Source of the DNA: DSAR01 sp034437315
GTDB taxonomy: Bacteria; Chloroflexota; Anaerolineae; B4-G1
Length of the DNA: 8,755 nt
Direction of reading: 5' to 3'
Assembly (NCBI GenBank): GCA_034437315.1
Contig: DAOTUC010000295.1
Location: forward strand, 1-8,755
The translations under genes were made by a program, and so were the position numbers. Numbering within the stretch: position 1 is the stretch's first letter; each line of letters opens with the position of its first letter. This document shows positions 1 through 6,238 of this stretch, piece by piece. The notes beneath the pieces were generated by a model that worked only from the letters and a program-made list of their open reading frames with translations, searched no databases and was not told the DNA's origin.

Positions 1-1053
1 ATCGGCGAAGAGCACGATCACTTCCATCCCGCCTCCGATCTCGTAACCGGACTGGGGAACGAACAACGTCTCACCCGGCGTCGTCTCCAGGCCCAAGGCG
101 GTGACGGGCCAGGTCGTGATCGGATCGCCCCGGCTGCCCGGTTCCGGTGACGGAGCCCAATGCCAGTTGTTGACCCGGTAAAAACCCAGCAAGTTAGGAA
201 CACGGTGAGGTTGGAATAGGGCAGCGAATTGCGGAGGCATGGTCGGATCGTCCGAACCGTAATCCACCAACTCGCGCCGGAAATCGGTCCCCGGATTGGG
301 CCCATAGCCGCGCAGCGAAAGGTTCTTGTCGGCGTGATTGTACGCCGGTCGAACCGGGTCATCCTGATCATACTGTTTGGCGATACCTGCGCTGTAGACA
401 TTGCCCGAGGTCGTGGGACAAGTGTAAGGCTGAGGCGCGGAGGCGCGTATCACCAGCGGCAAATAGAGCCAGTGAAGAACGGGCGTCGTCGTGGTATACA
501 CGCCCGTCGCGCCCTGTTCCGTTGCGACCCGCACCACATTGGTCAACGTCCCGACGAAATCACGGGGGACGGTGACGAAGAATTTCCGGGACCAGACGCC
601 GAATGGACTGATGAACGATGTCCACGTGATGCCTACTCTCCCGCCAGGCAGCCACACCGTCCCACTGACCGGGACGACGGATGACGGCAAAACGTCCGTG
701 ATCGTGGCCTGCAAGCCTACGTCGCAAGTGTTGCTCACCTGGATGACGTAGGTCAACCGCGCGCCCGCCTGGACCGGATTCGGATGGGCATGCTTGGTCA
801 CTGTCAGACTGGCCTCTCCGGCCCCTACGCCCCGTCCGGCGGTGTATTGAATAGCGCGGCAGGGGGAAAGGTTGTCCGTGCAACGACCCAGACCGGCGTC
901 AGCGGTGACGACGCTCTGCGCCCATCCCGCCTCCCGACGCCCACTATCCCAGACCTGTTCGGACCGATCCGGCGCCGCCGACGCGAGGGTCGCGACGAGG
1001 GCGGTCATCCCCACTCCCAGCGCCATCGCGACGACGATGTGTAATTTTCTCAT
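1..1053 (-). CDS. Secreted protein with DUF11-like domain and YLPLV motif, 3' end beyond window
   Basis: The frame is open from ATG at 1053 to base 1 (351 codons) with no stop, so the gene continues past the left edge. Residues 1-27 look like a Sec signal peptide: basic MRK, a hydrophobic core, and an ASA-A cleavage site near residue 27. Residues about 80-190 resemble a DUF11/conserved-repeat beta-sandwich, with VTKHAHPNPVQAGARLTY followed by VIQVSNT and TDVLPSS. These domains are common in large surface proteins. Then comes LYLPLVIR (196-203), a motif I recall from many exported Chloroflexota proteins. The region from about 210 has four elements: CPTTSGNVY, a QYDQDDPVRPAYNHADKN stretch, WHWAPSPEPG and GGGMEVIVLFAD. 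It looks like a further extracellular module that I cannot name. Likely role: cell-surface or secreted protein, with any enzymatic domain lying in the missing part. No good Shine-Dalgarno abuts this ATG; the nearest AAGGAGG is at 1081-1087. Coding status is solid, function is not. Confidence 0.85.
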   Translation of the reverse strand, partial: MRKLHIVVAMALGVGMTALVATLASAAPDRSEQVWDSGRREAGWAQSVVTADAGLGRCTDNLSPCRAIQYTAGRGVGAGEASLTVTKHAHPNPVQAGARLTYVIQVSNTCDVGLQATITDVLPSSVVPVSGTVWLPGGRVGITWTSFISPFGVWSRKFFVTVPRDFVGTLTNVVRVATEQGATGVYTTTTPVLHWLYLPLVIRASAPQPYTCPTTSGNVYSAGIAKQYDQDDPVRPAYNHADKNLSLRGYGPNPGTDFRRELVDYGSDDPTMPPQFAALFQPHRVPNLLGFYRVNNWHWAPSPEPGSRGDPITTWPVTALGLETTPGETLFVPQSGYEIGGGMEVIVLFAD

Positions 1054-1070
1054 TGTCGTTTGACAGTCAT
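1050..1070 (-). other. Possible six-codon leader ORF overlapping the start of the secreted-protein gene
   Basis: An ATG at 1070 opens a six-codon reading frame (MTVKRQ) whose TGA overlaps the ATG at 1053 as ATGA. The only strong Shine-Dalgarno in the gap, AAGGAGG on the minus strand at 1087-1081, lies 10 nt before this ATG and 27 nt before the main start. The ribosome may therefore load at the mini-ORF and re-initiate on the secreted-protein gene. This is an inference from spacing alone, and such a short frame can arise by chance. Confidence 0.3.
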
Positions 1071-1077
1071 TGGACAG
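1056..1077 (-). promoter_or_regulatory. Direct repeat with 11-bp period, PHO-box-like
   Basis: On the minus strand two CTGTC elements occur exactly 11 bp apart (CTGTCCAATGA then CTGTCAAACGA), just upstream of the secreted-protein start. PhoB boxes are 11-bp direct repeats built on CTGTCAT, so the geometry fits. However, the site sits 3-24 nt before the start codon, inside the expected ribosome-binding region, which is unusual for an activator site. It could be chance or belong to another regulator. Confidence 0.25.
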
Positions 1078-1122
1078 TCGCCTCCTTGCCCACTTTTCAA
1101 ACCATTGGGGAGCCGCGCCTTC

Positions 1123-1797
1123 CTACCCTTCCTGTCGTAAAGCCCCCCAACTCTGCACTAACGTGCATCCTATCGCCGCATAGGCGATGATCTTCTGCCC
1201 TAGCGCTTGGACGACGATCCCCTCCGTCGTTTCCAATCCCGGCCCCTGGGTCAACAACCCGATGTATCCCGCCAACATCGCCGCAAACAGGACGTACACC
1301 ACCCCATACCGATTGGGGTACGAGCGGTTCACAAAGACCGCTATGGCGTAGCAGAGTGCGGCGATCAGAAACGTGCGAAACGCCAGCAGGACAAAGTCGT
1401 AATGCGCATCCCTGAACAGGTTCACCGGCGTCCAGGCAATCCCGACGTATGCGCCCCCTGAGATCACCCCGAAGATCGACCCCACAACGCTCAGCGCGCG
1501 CGCCAGGCGAGGTCGTCGGAAAAATCGGAGCGTCGCTACGTAGAATACGATCAATCCGCCCCCCGCCATCGTCAACGCAACGACGAACAAAAGCGCCGAT
1601 GGCAGGTTTGGACGTCCGCCATCGGTCACCGTCATCCCCAACTCGCTGAAAAACGCCCGAAAGAACGAATACCCGCTGCCGTCTGGATCAACCATCGAGC
1701 CACCTGGATAAACGAGCATCGCTGCCAAGGTCAACACCACAAACTGGAGACAGGCGAATAGACTGAAATGGAACGGCCACCGCTTCGGTGATCTCAT
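1123..1797 (-). CDS. Six-helix integral membrane protein, DUF998-like
   Basis: This 224-residue protein is dominated by hydrophobic segments. I see about six membrane helices, near residues 11-30, 66-88, 100-121, 134-155, 162-181 and 194-215. The loop after helix 1 contains YPGGSMVDPDGSGYSFF and SELG (51-54). A later TPVNLFRDAH segment (about 123-132) carries a conserved-looking Pro and His. This pattern resembles the DUF998 group of small membrane proteins, whose function is not established; I assign that family only tentatively. Two starts are possible. A GTG at 1806 gives three more residues (M-E-R). The ATG at 1797 is preferred because AGGTGG lies 5 nt upstream of it. The gene is on the same strand as the ABC block but separated from permease 2 by 147 bp, and its stop lies 69 bp before the secreted-protein gene. 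It may have its own transcript. Nothing links it functionally to its neighbours. Confidence 0.8.
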   Translation of the reverse strand: MRSPKRWPFHFSLFACLQFVVLTLAAMLVYPGGSMVDPDGSGYSFFRAFFSELGMTVTDGGRPNLPSALLFVVALTMAGGGLIVFYVATLRFFRRPRLARALSVVGSIFGVISGGAYVGIAWTPVNLFRDAHYDFVLLAFRTFLIAALCYAIAVFVNRSYPNRYGVVYVLFAAMLAGYIGLLTQGPGLETTEGIVVQALGQKIIAYAAIGCTLVQSWGALRQEG

Positions 1798-1867
1798 CCT
1801 CTCCACCTACGCCCCCCCCACAACACACATTCGCCATCCTCGGCTTCGCTTCAAGAGACGTAACCGA

Positions 1868-1884
1868 TCCTTCCTTTCCTTCCT
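1868..1884. repeat. 17-nt polypyrimidine mirror repeat within a 23-nt pyrimidine tract
   Basis: TCCTTCCTTTCCTTCCT reads the same forwards and backwards on one strand, and the pyrimidine run continues to 1890. Perfect homopurine/homopyrimidine mirror repeats can form intramolecular triplex DNA under supercoiling. It lies in the 147-bp gap between permease 2 and the DUF998-like gene, about 70-90 bp upstream of the latter. It could equally be simple low-complexity drift. I see no clear promoter or terminator in the rest of this gap. Confidence 0.5.
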
Positions 1885-1944
1885 TCCTCCATTGACGCCC
1901 CCCAACTATGGAATGGACTCTCGTCAAGTGGAAAAGGCAACACG

Positions 1945-3126
1945 TCACTTCTTTCCAAAGAGAATATCCTCCCGGCCGTACATACGGATGGCGACGAGCA
2001 CCAGCGCCACGGAGACGAGCAACGTGGACACGGTGGAGACGAGCACGTGTACAGCGTCGACCACTTCACCGCGCATCAACTGATTGATGAGCATCTGCTG
2101 CCCGAAGGTCGGGATGAGCATCGCCCACACCGTCGGCTTGACCGGCAGAAAGGCCAGCGCCATTCCCGGCAAGGCAGGGATGAGCGGCAACCAATTCACG
2201 TAACTCTGCGCCTCCTTGTGCGTGCGCGTGAACGTGGCGATGATCATCTGCAATGCCCCGGCCAACAACACCATCGGCAGACAGATGAAGAAGATGTTGA
2301 GAAGCGCCAGCACATCGACGCTCAACCGCATCCCCATAAAGCGCTCGACCGGAAAGACGTTGAACACGGCGGCGAACGCGACGAGCGAGACCGCGAGGGT
2401 CGCTATGGAGAACGGCAAGGAAGCCAACAACTTGCCCAGCACCAGTTTCCACCGTTCGATGGGGTTGATCAGCAACGGTTCCAACGAGTTACGCTCGCGC
2501 TCGCCCGCGGTCATGTCGATGATGACCGTCGCCCCGCCCAGAAAGACCGCCATCACCAGAAAGTACGGCAACATATTGAGGAAGATGAGCGCTTGACTCT
2601 GGGGCGTCGAGACGTCCACCGCCTCCACGTTCACCGCGTTGACCACGCTTGGGCTGACGCCGCGGGCCAGCAGCCGCAGCGCGCCGATCTGCCGGGCATA
2701 TTGCTCCACCAAATTGTGCGCGCGTCGCACGTTGGGCATCGCCGACGTGCGAGAGCTATCCGTCACGATCTGCACCGTGGCCGTTTGGCCCGCGTCGAAG
2801 TCCTCGCCATAATCATCAGGGATGATCAACACCACATCCACGTCGCCGTTGCGCACCGCTTCACGCGGGTCGGCCGGCGCTTCCTCGAGGACGACGTTAC
2901 GCTGTTCCAGGTACTGCACCAACGCCGGGGCGTTCTCCCGCCCGCTGACCGGCAACTCCAGCGGCTTTTCCATCTCCTCGCTGAAGATATTGCCCATCAC
3001 TACGATCAACAGCAGAATGATGCCGGGGCCAAGCAGGGCGTAACCCAGCGTGCTAAGCAGCGAACGACGGTCGCGGAGATTATCCACCAACTCTTTGAGG
3101 AACACGACGGTCACACCGCTCATCAT
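1945..3126 (-). CDS. ABC-2 type exporter permease 2, NatB-like
   Basis: This 393-residue protein has the NatB-type layout: an N-terminal FLKEL(V)DNLRDRRSL amphipathic segment, one helix at about 26-47, and a large extracytoplasmic domain at about 50-178. A C-terminal bundle of about five to six helices follows (180-203, 230-257, 270-298, 308-326, 358-381, with a re-entrant or weak segment near 330-345). The coupling-helix motif GERERNSLEPLL (208-219) is typical of ABC-2 permeases that pair with NatA-like ATPases. The start is the first of two adjacent ATGs. AGGAGG lies 7 nt upstream, and the ATGA overlaps the stop of the ATPase gene, so the two are translationally coupled. Known relatives export sodium ions or drugs, but substrate cannot be read from sequence. 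The product should form the membrane half of an exporter with the ATPase at 3123-3854. Confidence 0.92.
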   Translation of the reverse strand: MMSGVTVVFLKELVDNLRDRRSLLSTLGYALLGPGIILLLIVVMGNIFSEEMEKPLELPVSGRENAPALVQYLEQRNVVLEEAPADPREAVRNGDVDVVLIIPDDYGEDFDAGQTATVQIVTDSSRTSAMPNVRRAHNLVEQYARQIGALRLLARGVSPSVVNAVNVEAVDVSTPQSQALIFLNMLPYFLVMAVFLGGATVIIDMTAGERERNSLEPLLINPIERWKLVLGKLLASLPFSIATLAVSLVAFAAVFNVFPVERFMGMRLSVDVLALLNIFFICLPMVLLAGALQMIIATFTRTHKEAQSYVNWLPLIPALPGMALAFLPVKPTVWAMLIPTFGQQMLINQLMRGEVVDAVHVLVSTVSTLLVSVALVLVAIRMYGREDILFGKK

Positions 3127-3854
3127 TCCAGGCCCTCCTCCGTGCCGATGATGTCGACGAAGGCGTCTTCGAGATTATCCGTGTTAGCGATACGGCGCAA
3201 CTCGTCCGGCGAACCCGCGCCGACCACCTTCCCCTTGGCGATGACGACGATGTGGTCACACAACACGGCGACCTCCTGCATGATGTGACTGGAAAACAGC
3301 ACGCACCGCCCCTCGTCCCGCAGGCGACGAATGACATCCCGCATCGCGCGCGTGCTCATCACGTCGAGGCCGCTGGTCGGCTCGTCGAGCAGTACGTTCG
3401 CGGGATCGTGAACGATGGCGCGGGCGATGGCGACCTTGAGTCGCTCGCCGGTGGAAAAACCGTCGGCGCGCCGCTCGGCGATGGCGTGCATATCGAGCAA
3501 GTCTATCAGCGCGTCGATGCGAGTTTCGAGCGCATGCCCCATCATCCCGTGCAGACGAGCATAGTAGCGCACGTTCTCCCGCGCGGTGAGTCGGGGGTAG
3601 ACGCCGCGCGCGTCGGGCAGCGCGCCAATGCGCTCCTGAACCTGGAGCGCTTGCGTGCGCACGTCGAAACCGTCCACGACGGCCTCTCCGGCGTCGGGCG
3701 CGAGCAGTGTGTAGAGCACGCGCAACGTCGTCGTCTTGCCCGCGCCGTTGGGACCGAGTAGGCCGGTGATCCACCCATCGGGCGCGTGAAACGTCACCCC
3801 GCGTAGGGCGTGCACCTCGCCGAAAGATTTATGTAGATTGGCGACTTGGATCAT
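3123..3854 (-). CDS. ABC transporter ATPase 2, NatA/CcmA-like
   Basis: This 243-residue nucleotide-binding subunit powers the exporter whose permease gene overlaps its stop. Visible motifs are Walker A GPNGAGKT (34-41), signature region FSTGERLKVAIARA (133-146, a variant of LSGGQ), Walker B NVLLDEPTSGLD (153-164) and the switch His190 in SSH. The Q-loop position reads GALPDARGVYPRLT, with Asp81 where many ABC ATPases have Gln; NatA-type proteins commonly vary here. The frame extends upstream to 3938, but the ATG at 3854 is chosen. It begins the usual MIQVANLHKSFG strand, has AGGAG 7 nt upstream, and starts 16 bp after the hydrolase stop, whereas the longer start would overlap that gene. The protein is cytoplasmic and acts as a dimer at the membrane. 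The pair is an export-type system because no substrate-binding protein is encoded nearby. Confidence 0.95.
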   Translation of the reverse strand: MIQVANLHKSFGEVHALRGVTFHAPDGWITGLLGPNGAGKTTTLRVLYTLLAPDAGEAVVDGFDVRTQALQVQERIGALPDARGVYPRLTARENVRYYARLHGMMGHALETRIDALIDLLDMHAIAERRADGFSTGERLKVAIARAIVHDPANVLLDEPTSGLDVMSTRAMRDVIRRLRDEGRCVLFSSHIMQEVAVLCDHIVVIAKGKVVGAGSPDELRRIANTDNLEDAFVDIIGTEEGLE

Positions 3855-3870
3855 CCTTCTGCTCCTGAGA

Positions 3871-5328
3871 TCATGGCCGCGGCCCTGTCGGGCTGGTAAA
3901 GAACGGCGGCGGGGCGATCTGTTGTACGCACGCAGCATCCAGATCGCTCACGGAGGCGGCGGCGATAAAGTCGGCTACCAGCGTATTGATGCAACCGCGT
4001 CCCATCAAACCGTGGCCCATCCCCGGCCCAACGACGTGCAAGCTATTGGGCAGCGTCTCGGCGACCCGCGCGGCGTAGTGCGGCGGCGTCACCGGATCCG
4101 CCTCCCCGGAGAGCAGCAACACCGGCGCGTCCGAGACCACCGGCGCATCCCAATCTGCAGAGAGCGCGCCGCGCGGCCACGCGGTACAGACGTCGCGCAA
4201 CATCTCGGTGCGGTCGCCAAAGAGCGCGCCCTCGGCCAGGGCCGCGGCCTCCACCGCGTCGATGAACGGCGCATCCTCCGTGCAAGCGACAGCGTAAAAC
4301 ATACCCAGGTAGAGACCCGCGTCCATCGCATCCACCTGCGCCAACAAGGGCGCCGGGTTGCCGTCGCCCACCTGCTGAAAATCGAGCGGCAACAAGGCGG
4401 CGATTTCCGGCGTGTAGAGCAATGGAAAAGTCAGATCGAGCAGATCGGCGCGATCGAGCGTCACGGTGATGGGTTCGGCGCTCACCGGATCGGGAATGGT
4501 CGTGGCGAGCGGTTCCGCCTCCAGCTGGGCGAGCAGCGCCGCGAACCCCTCGCGCGCATCGGGGAAGGCCTCGTTGCAAGCGGCGTCGGCCTCGCAACGC
4601 GCGAACAGCAGGCCCAAAGCCCGGTCGGCGTCCCGGGCCGTGTTCAGGAACAGGCGGTAATCCGAACTGACCACAGCGTCTAACACCACGCTCCGCACAC
4701 GTTCGGGGAACAAGCGCAGGTAAGTGAGCGCCGCGCGCGTACCGTAGGATGCGCCGTAGAGGTTGACCCGCTCGTAACCCAGCGCCTCGCGCACGGCCTC
4801 GAGGTCGCGCATGGCAATCTCAGTGGTGTAGAAGCGCAGATCGGCGTCGAGCGTGTCCGGGCAGGCCCGCAACGCTGCGATCACCGCTTCTCTCTCGACG
4901 TCTTCGTCTTCGGGCAGATCGCAAGTCAGCGGGTGAGATCGCCCCGTGCCGCGTTGGTCCACCAACACGATGTCACGCGCCTGGTGAACGCTGGAAAAGC
5001 TGCGCGCCAACGCGGGATAGATTTCCACGGCTGCCTGGCCCGGCCCGCCCGCCAGGACAAAGAGCGGATCGGGCTGTGACGCACGCCACACCGCTGGCAC
5101 GACGGCGACGTTCAACACGATCTGTCGTCCCTCCGGATCGGCTGGATTCTCCAGCACGGCGAGAGAGCCGCAGCGCGCGTTCACGGTCACGTCGACGCCC
5201 GGCGTGCTGAGTTGGCACTCGGTCAACGCGAGCGTTGCTTCTTCGCCGGTCGCGCTGGACGCCGCCCCGCAAGCCGTCGCCAGTATGGATACCAGGAGCC
5301 AGATGAGAATCAGTCCCGTTTTGTGCAT
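3871..5328 (-). CDS. Predicted lipoprotein alpha/beta hydrolase, S33/TAP-like
   Basis: This is a 485-residue alpha/beta-fold hydrolase related to prolyl/tripeptidyl aminopeptidases of the secreted TAP-like type. The N-terminus is a lipoprotein-style signal with ILATAC ending at Cys20, so it is predicted to be anchored outside the membrane. Domain landmarks are an oxyanion loop FVLAGGPGQ (90-98), VLVDQRGTGRS (121-131), nucleophile elbow GASYG with Ser194, a helical cap at about 220-390, acid GEADPVTPP with Asp411, and GMGHG with His439. The triad is therefore intact. Ten further cysteines (38, 53, 136, 156, 245, 251, 349, 381, 446, 467) form an even set, suggesting disulfides outside the cell. 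Family members release N-terminal peptides or hydrolyse esters; the substrate here is unknown. The gene is 16 bp upstream of ATPase 2, forming a probable three-gene unit. GGGGAGG and AGGG lie upstream of the ATG. Confidence 0.92.
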   Translation of the reverse strand: MHKTGLILIWLLVSILATACGAASSATGEEATLALTECQLSTPGVDVTVNARCGSLAVLENPADPEGRQIVLNVAVVPAVWRASQPDPLFVLAGGPGQAAVEIYPALARSFSSVHQARDIVLVDQRGTGRSHPLTCDLPEDEDVEREAVIAALRACPDTLDADLRFYTTEIAMRDLEAVREALGYERVNLYGASYGTRAALTYLRLFPERVRSVVLDAVVSSDYRLFLNTARDADRALGLLFARCEADAACNEAFPDAREGFAALLAQLEAEPLATTIPDPVSAEPITVTLDRADLLDLTFPLLYTPEIAALLPLDFQQVGDGNPAPLLAQVDAMDAGLYLGMFYAVACTEDAPFIDAVEAAALAEGALFGDRTEMLRDVCTAWPRGALSADWDAPVVSDAPVLLLSGEADPVTPPHYAARVAETLPNSLHVVGPGMGHGLMGRGCINTLVADFIAAASVSDLDAACVQQIAPPPFFTSPTGPRP

Positions 5329-5452
5329 CTATCCCTATGCCTCCCCCTTAAAACAAACGCTGTGTATCTTCTCAAAAAATGGGGGGAAATCAAGGTGGTA
5401 TGCCTTCCGCCCTACATATCCCCGTGTAATTGAGAAGATACAACACGGTCTC
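5329..5452. other. Intergenic gap with structured inverted repeat, likely control region
   Basis: This is the longest non-coding gap inside the ABC/hydrolase block. It holds the 13-bp inverted repeat described separately, a G6/C4 pair and a short AAGG/CCTT pair nested inside it. A purine-rich stretch just before the hydrolase start supplies the ribosome-binding site. A weak promoter-like pair on the minus strand (TTGAGA near 5375-5370, TTTTAA near 5353-5348) is possible but matches consensus poorly. The hydrolase-exporter unit may thus be transcribed separately from the first exporter. Confidence 0.4.
5363..5442. repeat. 13-bp perfect inverted repeat with 54-bp spacer
   Basis: TGTATCTTCTCAA at 5363-5375 is matched exactly by its reverse complement TTGAGAAGATACA at 5430-5442. 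In minus-strand RNA the arms could close a long hairpin. Inside, GGGGA can pair with UCCCC and AAGG with CCUU, giving three nested helices. No U-run follows the 3' arm, so it is not a standard intrinsic terminator. No target-site duplication flanks the arms, so a small transposon-derived element is only one option. Others are a paired operator for a dimeric regulator or a structured leader of the hydrolase mRNA. Confidence 0.7.
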
Positions 5453-6238
5453 TCATTTCCAACGGGTCAAGATCGTCTCGCGCTGGAAGAGCCGCACCGC
5501 CAGCCACAGGACGCCTACGTTGAGCATCGCGATCGCCGCCGTGGCCCACACGATCATTTCGGGATCGAGGTAGATCTTGCCGGTCAACACCGCCATGCTG
5601 CCGCCGATCAGCGGCACGATAAACAGCGCCGTCACCTGCTGCGCCGCGCGCGGGTCGTTGATCCGCGACGAGGCGATCACGCCGCACGAGGTTGAGAGCA
5701 TCGCGAACAAGGGGCCAAGCAACGCCATGCTCAACGTCCATACCGGGCGCACCAACGCCGCAAAGACCACCGGGCTGGCGACCAGGTATATGCCCACAGT
5801 GGTCAGCCCAAAGCTCAACCAGGTCAGGAGTACCGCCGGAGCCGCCGCGACGATCACCTTACCGACCAGCAACTCGGCCGTACTGATCGGCGTCGCCAGC
5901 AGTGGTTCCAAGCTGCGCTTCTCCTTTTCCCCGATGATGCTGTAGGCCGCGACGTACACCGGCAGCGCCAGGGGAATCAGCAACAGATAGAACATGTACT
6001 GGTCATTCAGCAGCACCATCGTGCCGGTCTTGCCGTCGAGGTGGGCCAGCTCGGGCGGCAGCGCAAGATCGCCGTTCGTGAAATCCTCGTCTGGCGCGCG
6101 CGCCATAAACCAGGCCGTGCCAACGATCATGCCGACCATCAACACCGGCAACAGGCCCATCATCACCAGCACCATCTTGTTCTTGCCCATGTCGAGCCAC
6201 TCTTTGCGCACGATGGCCCGGATTCGTCTCTCGTTCAT
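5453..6238 (-). CDS. ABC-2 type exporter permease 1, short form
   Basis: This 261-residue membrane subunit has about six helices (22-45, 80-102, 128-152, 165-190, 199-220, 226-249). It carries the ABC-2 coupling motif GEKEKRSLEPLLATPIS (103-119), clearly related to GERERNSLEPLL in permease 2. The extracytoplasmic loop after helix 1 is only about 35 residues, whereas permease 2 has about 130, so the two exporters are not simple recent copies. The frame is open upstream to 6568, but that part overlaps the ATPase gene and reads as low-complexity Arg/Gly/Ala. The ATG at 6238 is chosen because it overlaps the ATPase stop as ATGA and has GGAGG 7 nt upstream. The protein should form an exporter with the ATPase at 6235-7209. 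Substrate is unknown. Confidence 0.93.
   Translation of the reverse strand: MNERRIRAIVRKEWLDMGKNKMVLVMMGLLPVLMVGMIVGTAWFMARAPDEDFTNGDLALPPELAHLDGKTGTMVLLNDQYMFYLLLIPLALPVYVAAYSIIGEKEKRSLEPLLATPISTAELLVGKVIVAAAPAVLLTWLSFGLTTVGIYLVASPVVFAALVRPVWTLSMALLGPLFAMLSTSCGVIASSRINDPRAAQQVTALFIVPLIGGSMAVLTGKIYLDPEMIVWATAAIAMLNVGVLWLAVRLFQRETILTRWK

Noticed and set aside
229..1063. Several plus-strand frames and other minus-strand frames across the left 1 kb
   Set aside because: They are all overlapped by the 351-codon frame with signal peptide and DUF11-like domain, and their translations are Arg/Pro-rich without domains.
1807..1820. Poly-G run before the DUF998-like gene as a phase-variable tract
   Set aside because: The run is eight bases, outside the preferred start, and no evidence of length variation is available from one sequence.
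1927..1957. TGGAAA/TTTCCA pairing around the permease 2 stop codon
   Set aside because: The 6-bp stem has a loop of roughly 20 nt, lacks a U-tract and overlaps the coding end, so it is not a credible terminator.
2047..3288. 413-codon plus-strand frame opposite permease 2
   Set aside because: It is rich in His, Arg and Gln, has no recognisable domain and lies wholly antisense to a well-supported permease and the end of its ATPase. This is a typical high-GC shadow frame.
3855..3938. 28-codon upstream extension of ATPase 2
   Set aside because: It would overlap the hydrolase end, is Arg-rich, and the ATG at 3854 has a proper ribosome site and the family-typical N-terminus.
3838..4683. 281-codon plus-strand frame opposite the lipoprotein hydrolase
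   Set aside because: It is Arg/Gly/His-rich and low in complexity, with no motif, and is antisense to a gene with a complete catalytic triad.
5348..5375. TTGAGA/TTTTAA promoter-like pair before the lipoprotein hydrolase
   Set aside because: The match to the -10 consensus is poor and no transcription data exist, so it is mentioned only inside the gap description.
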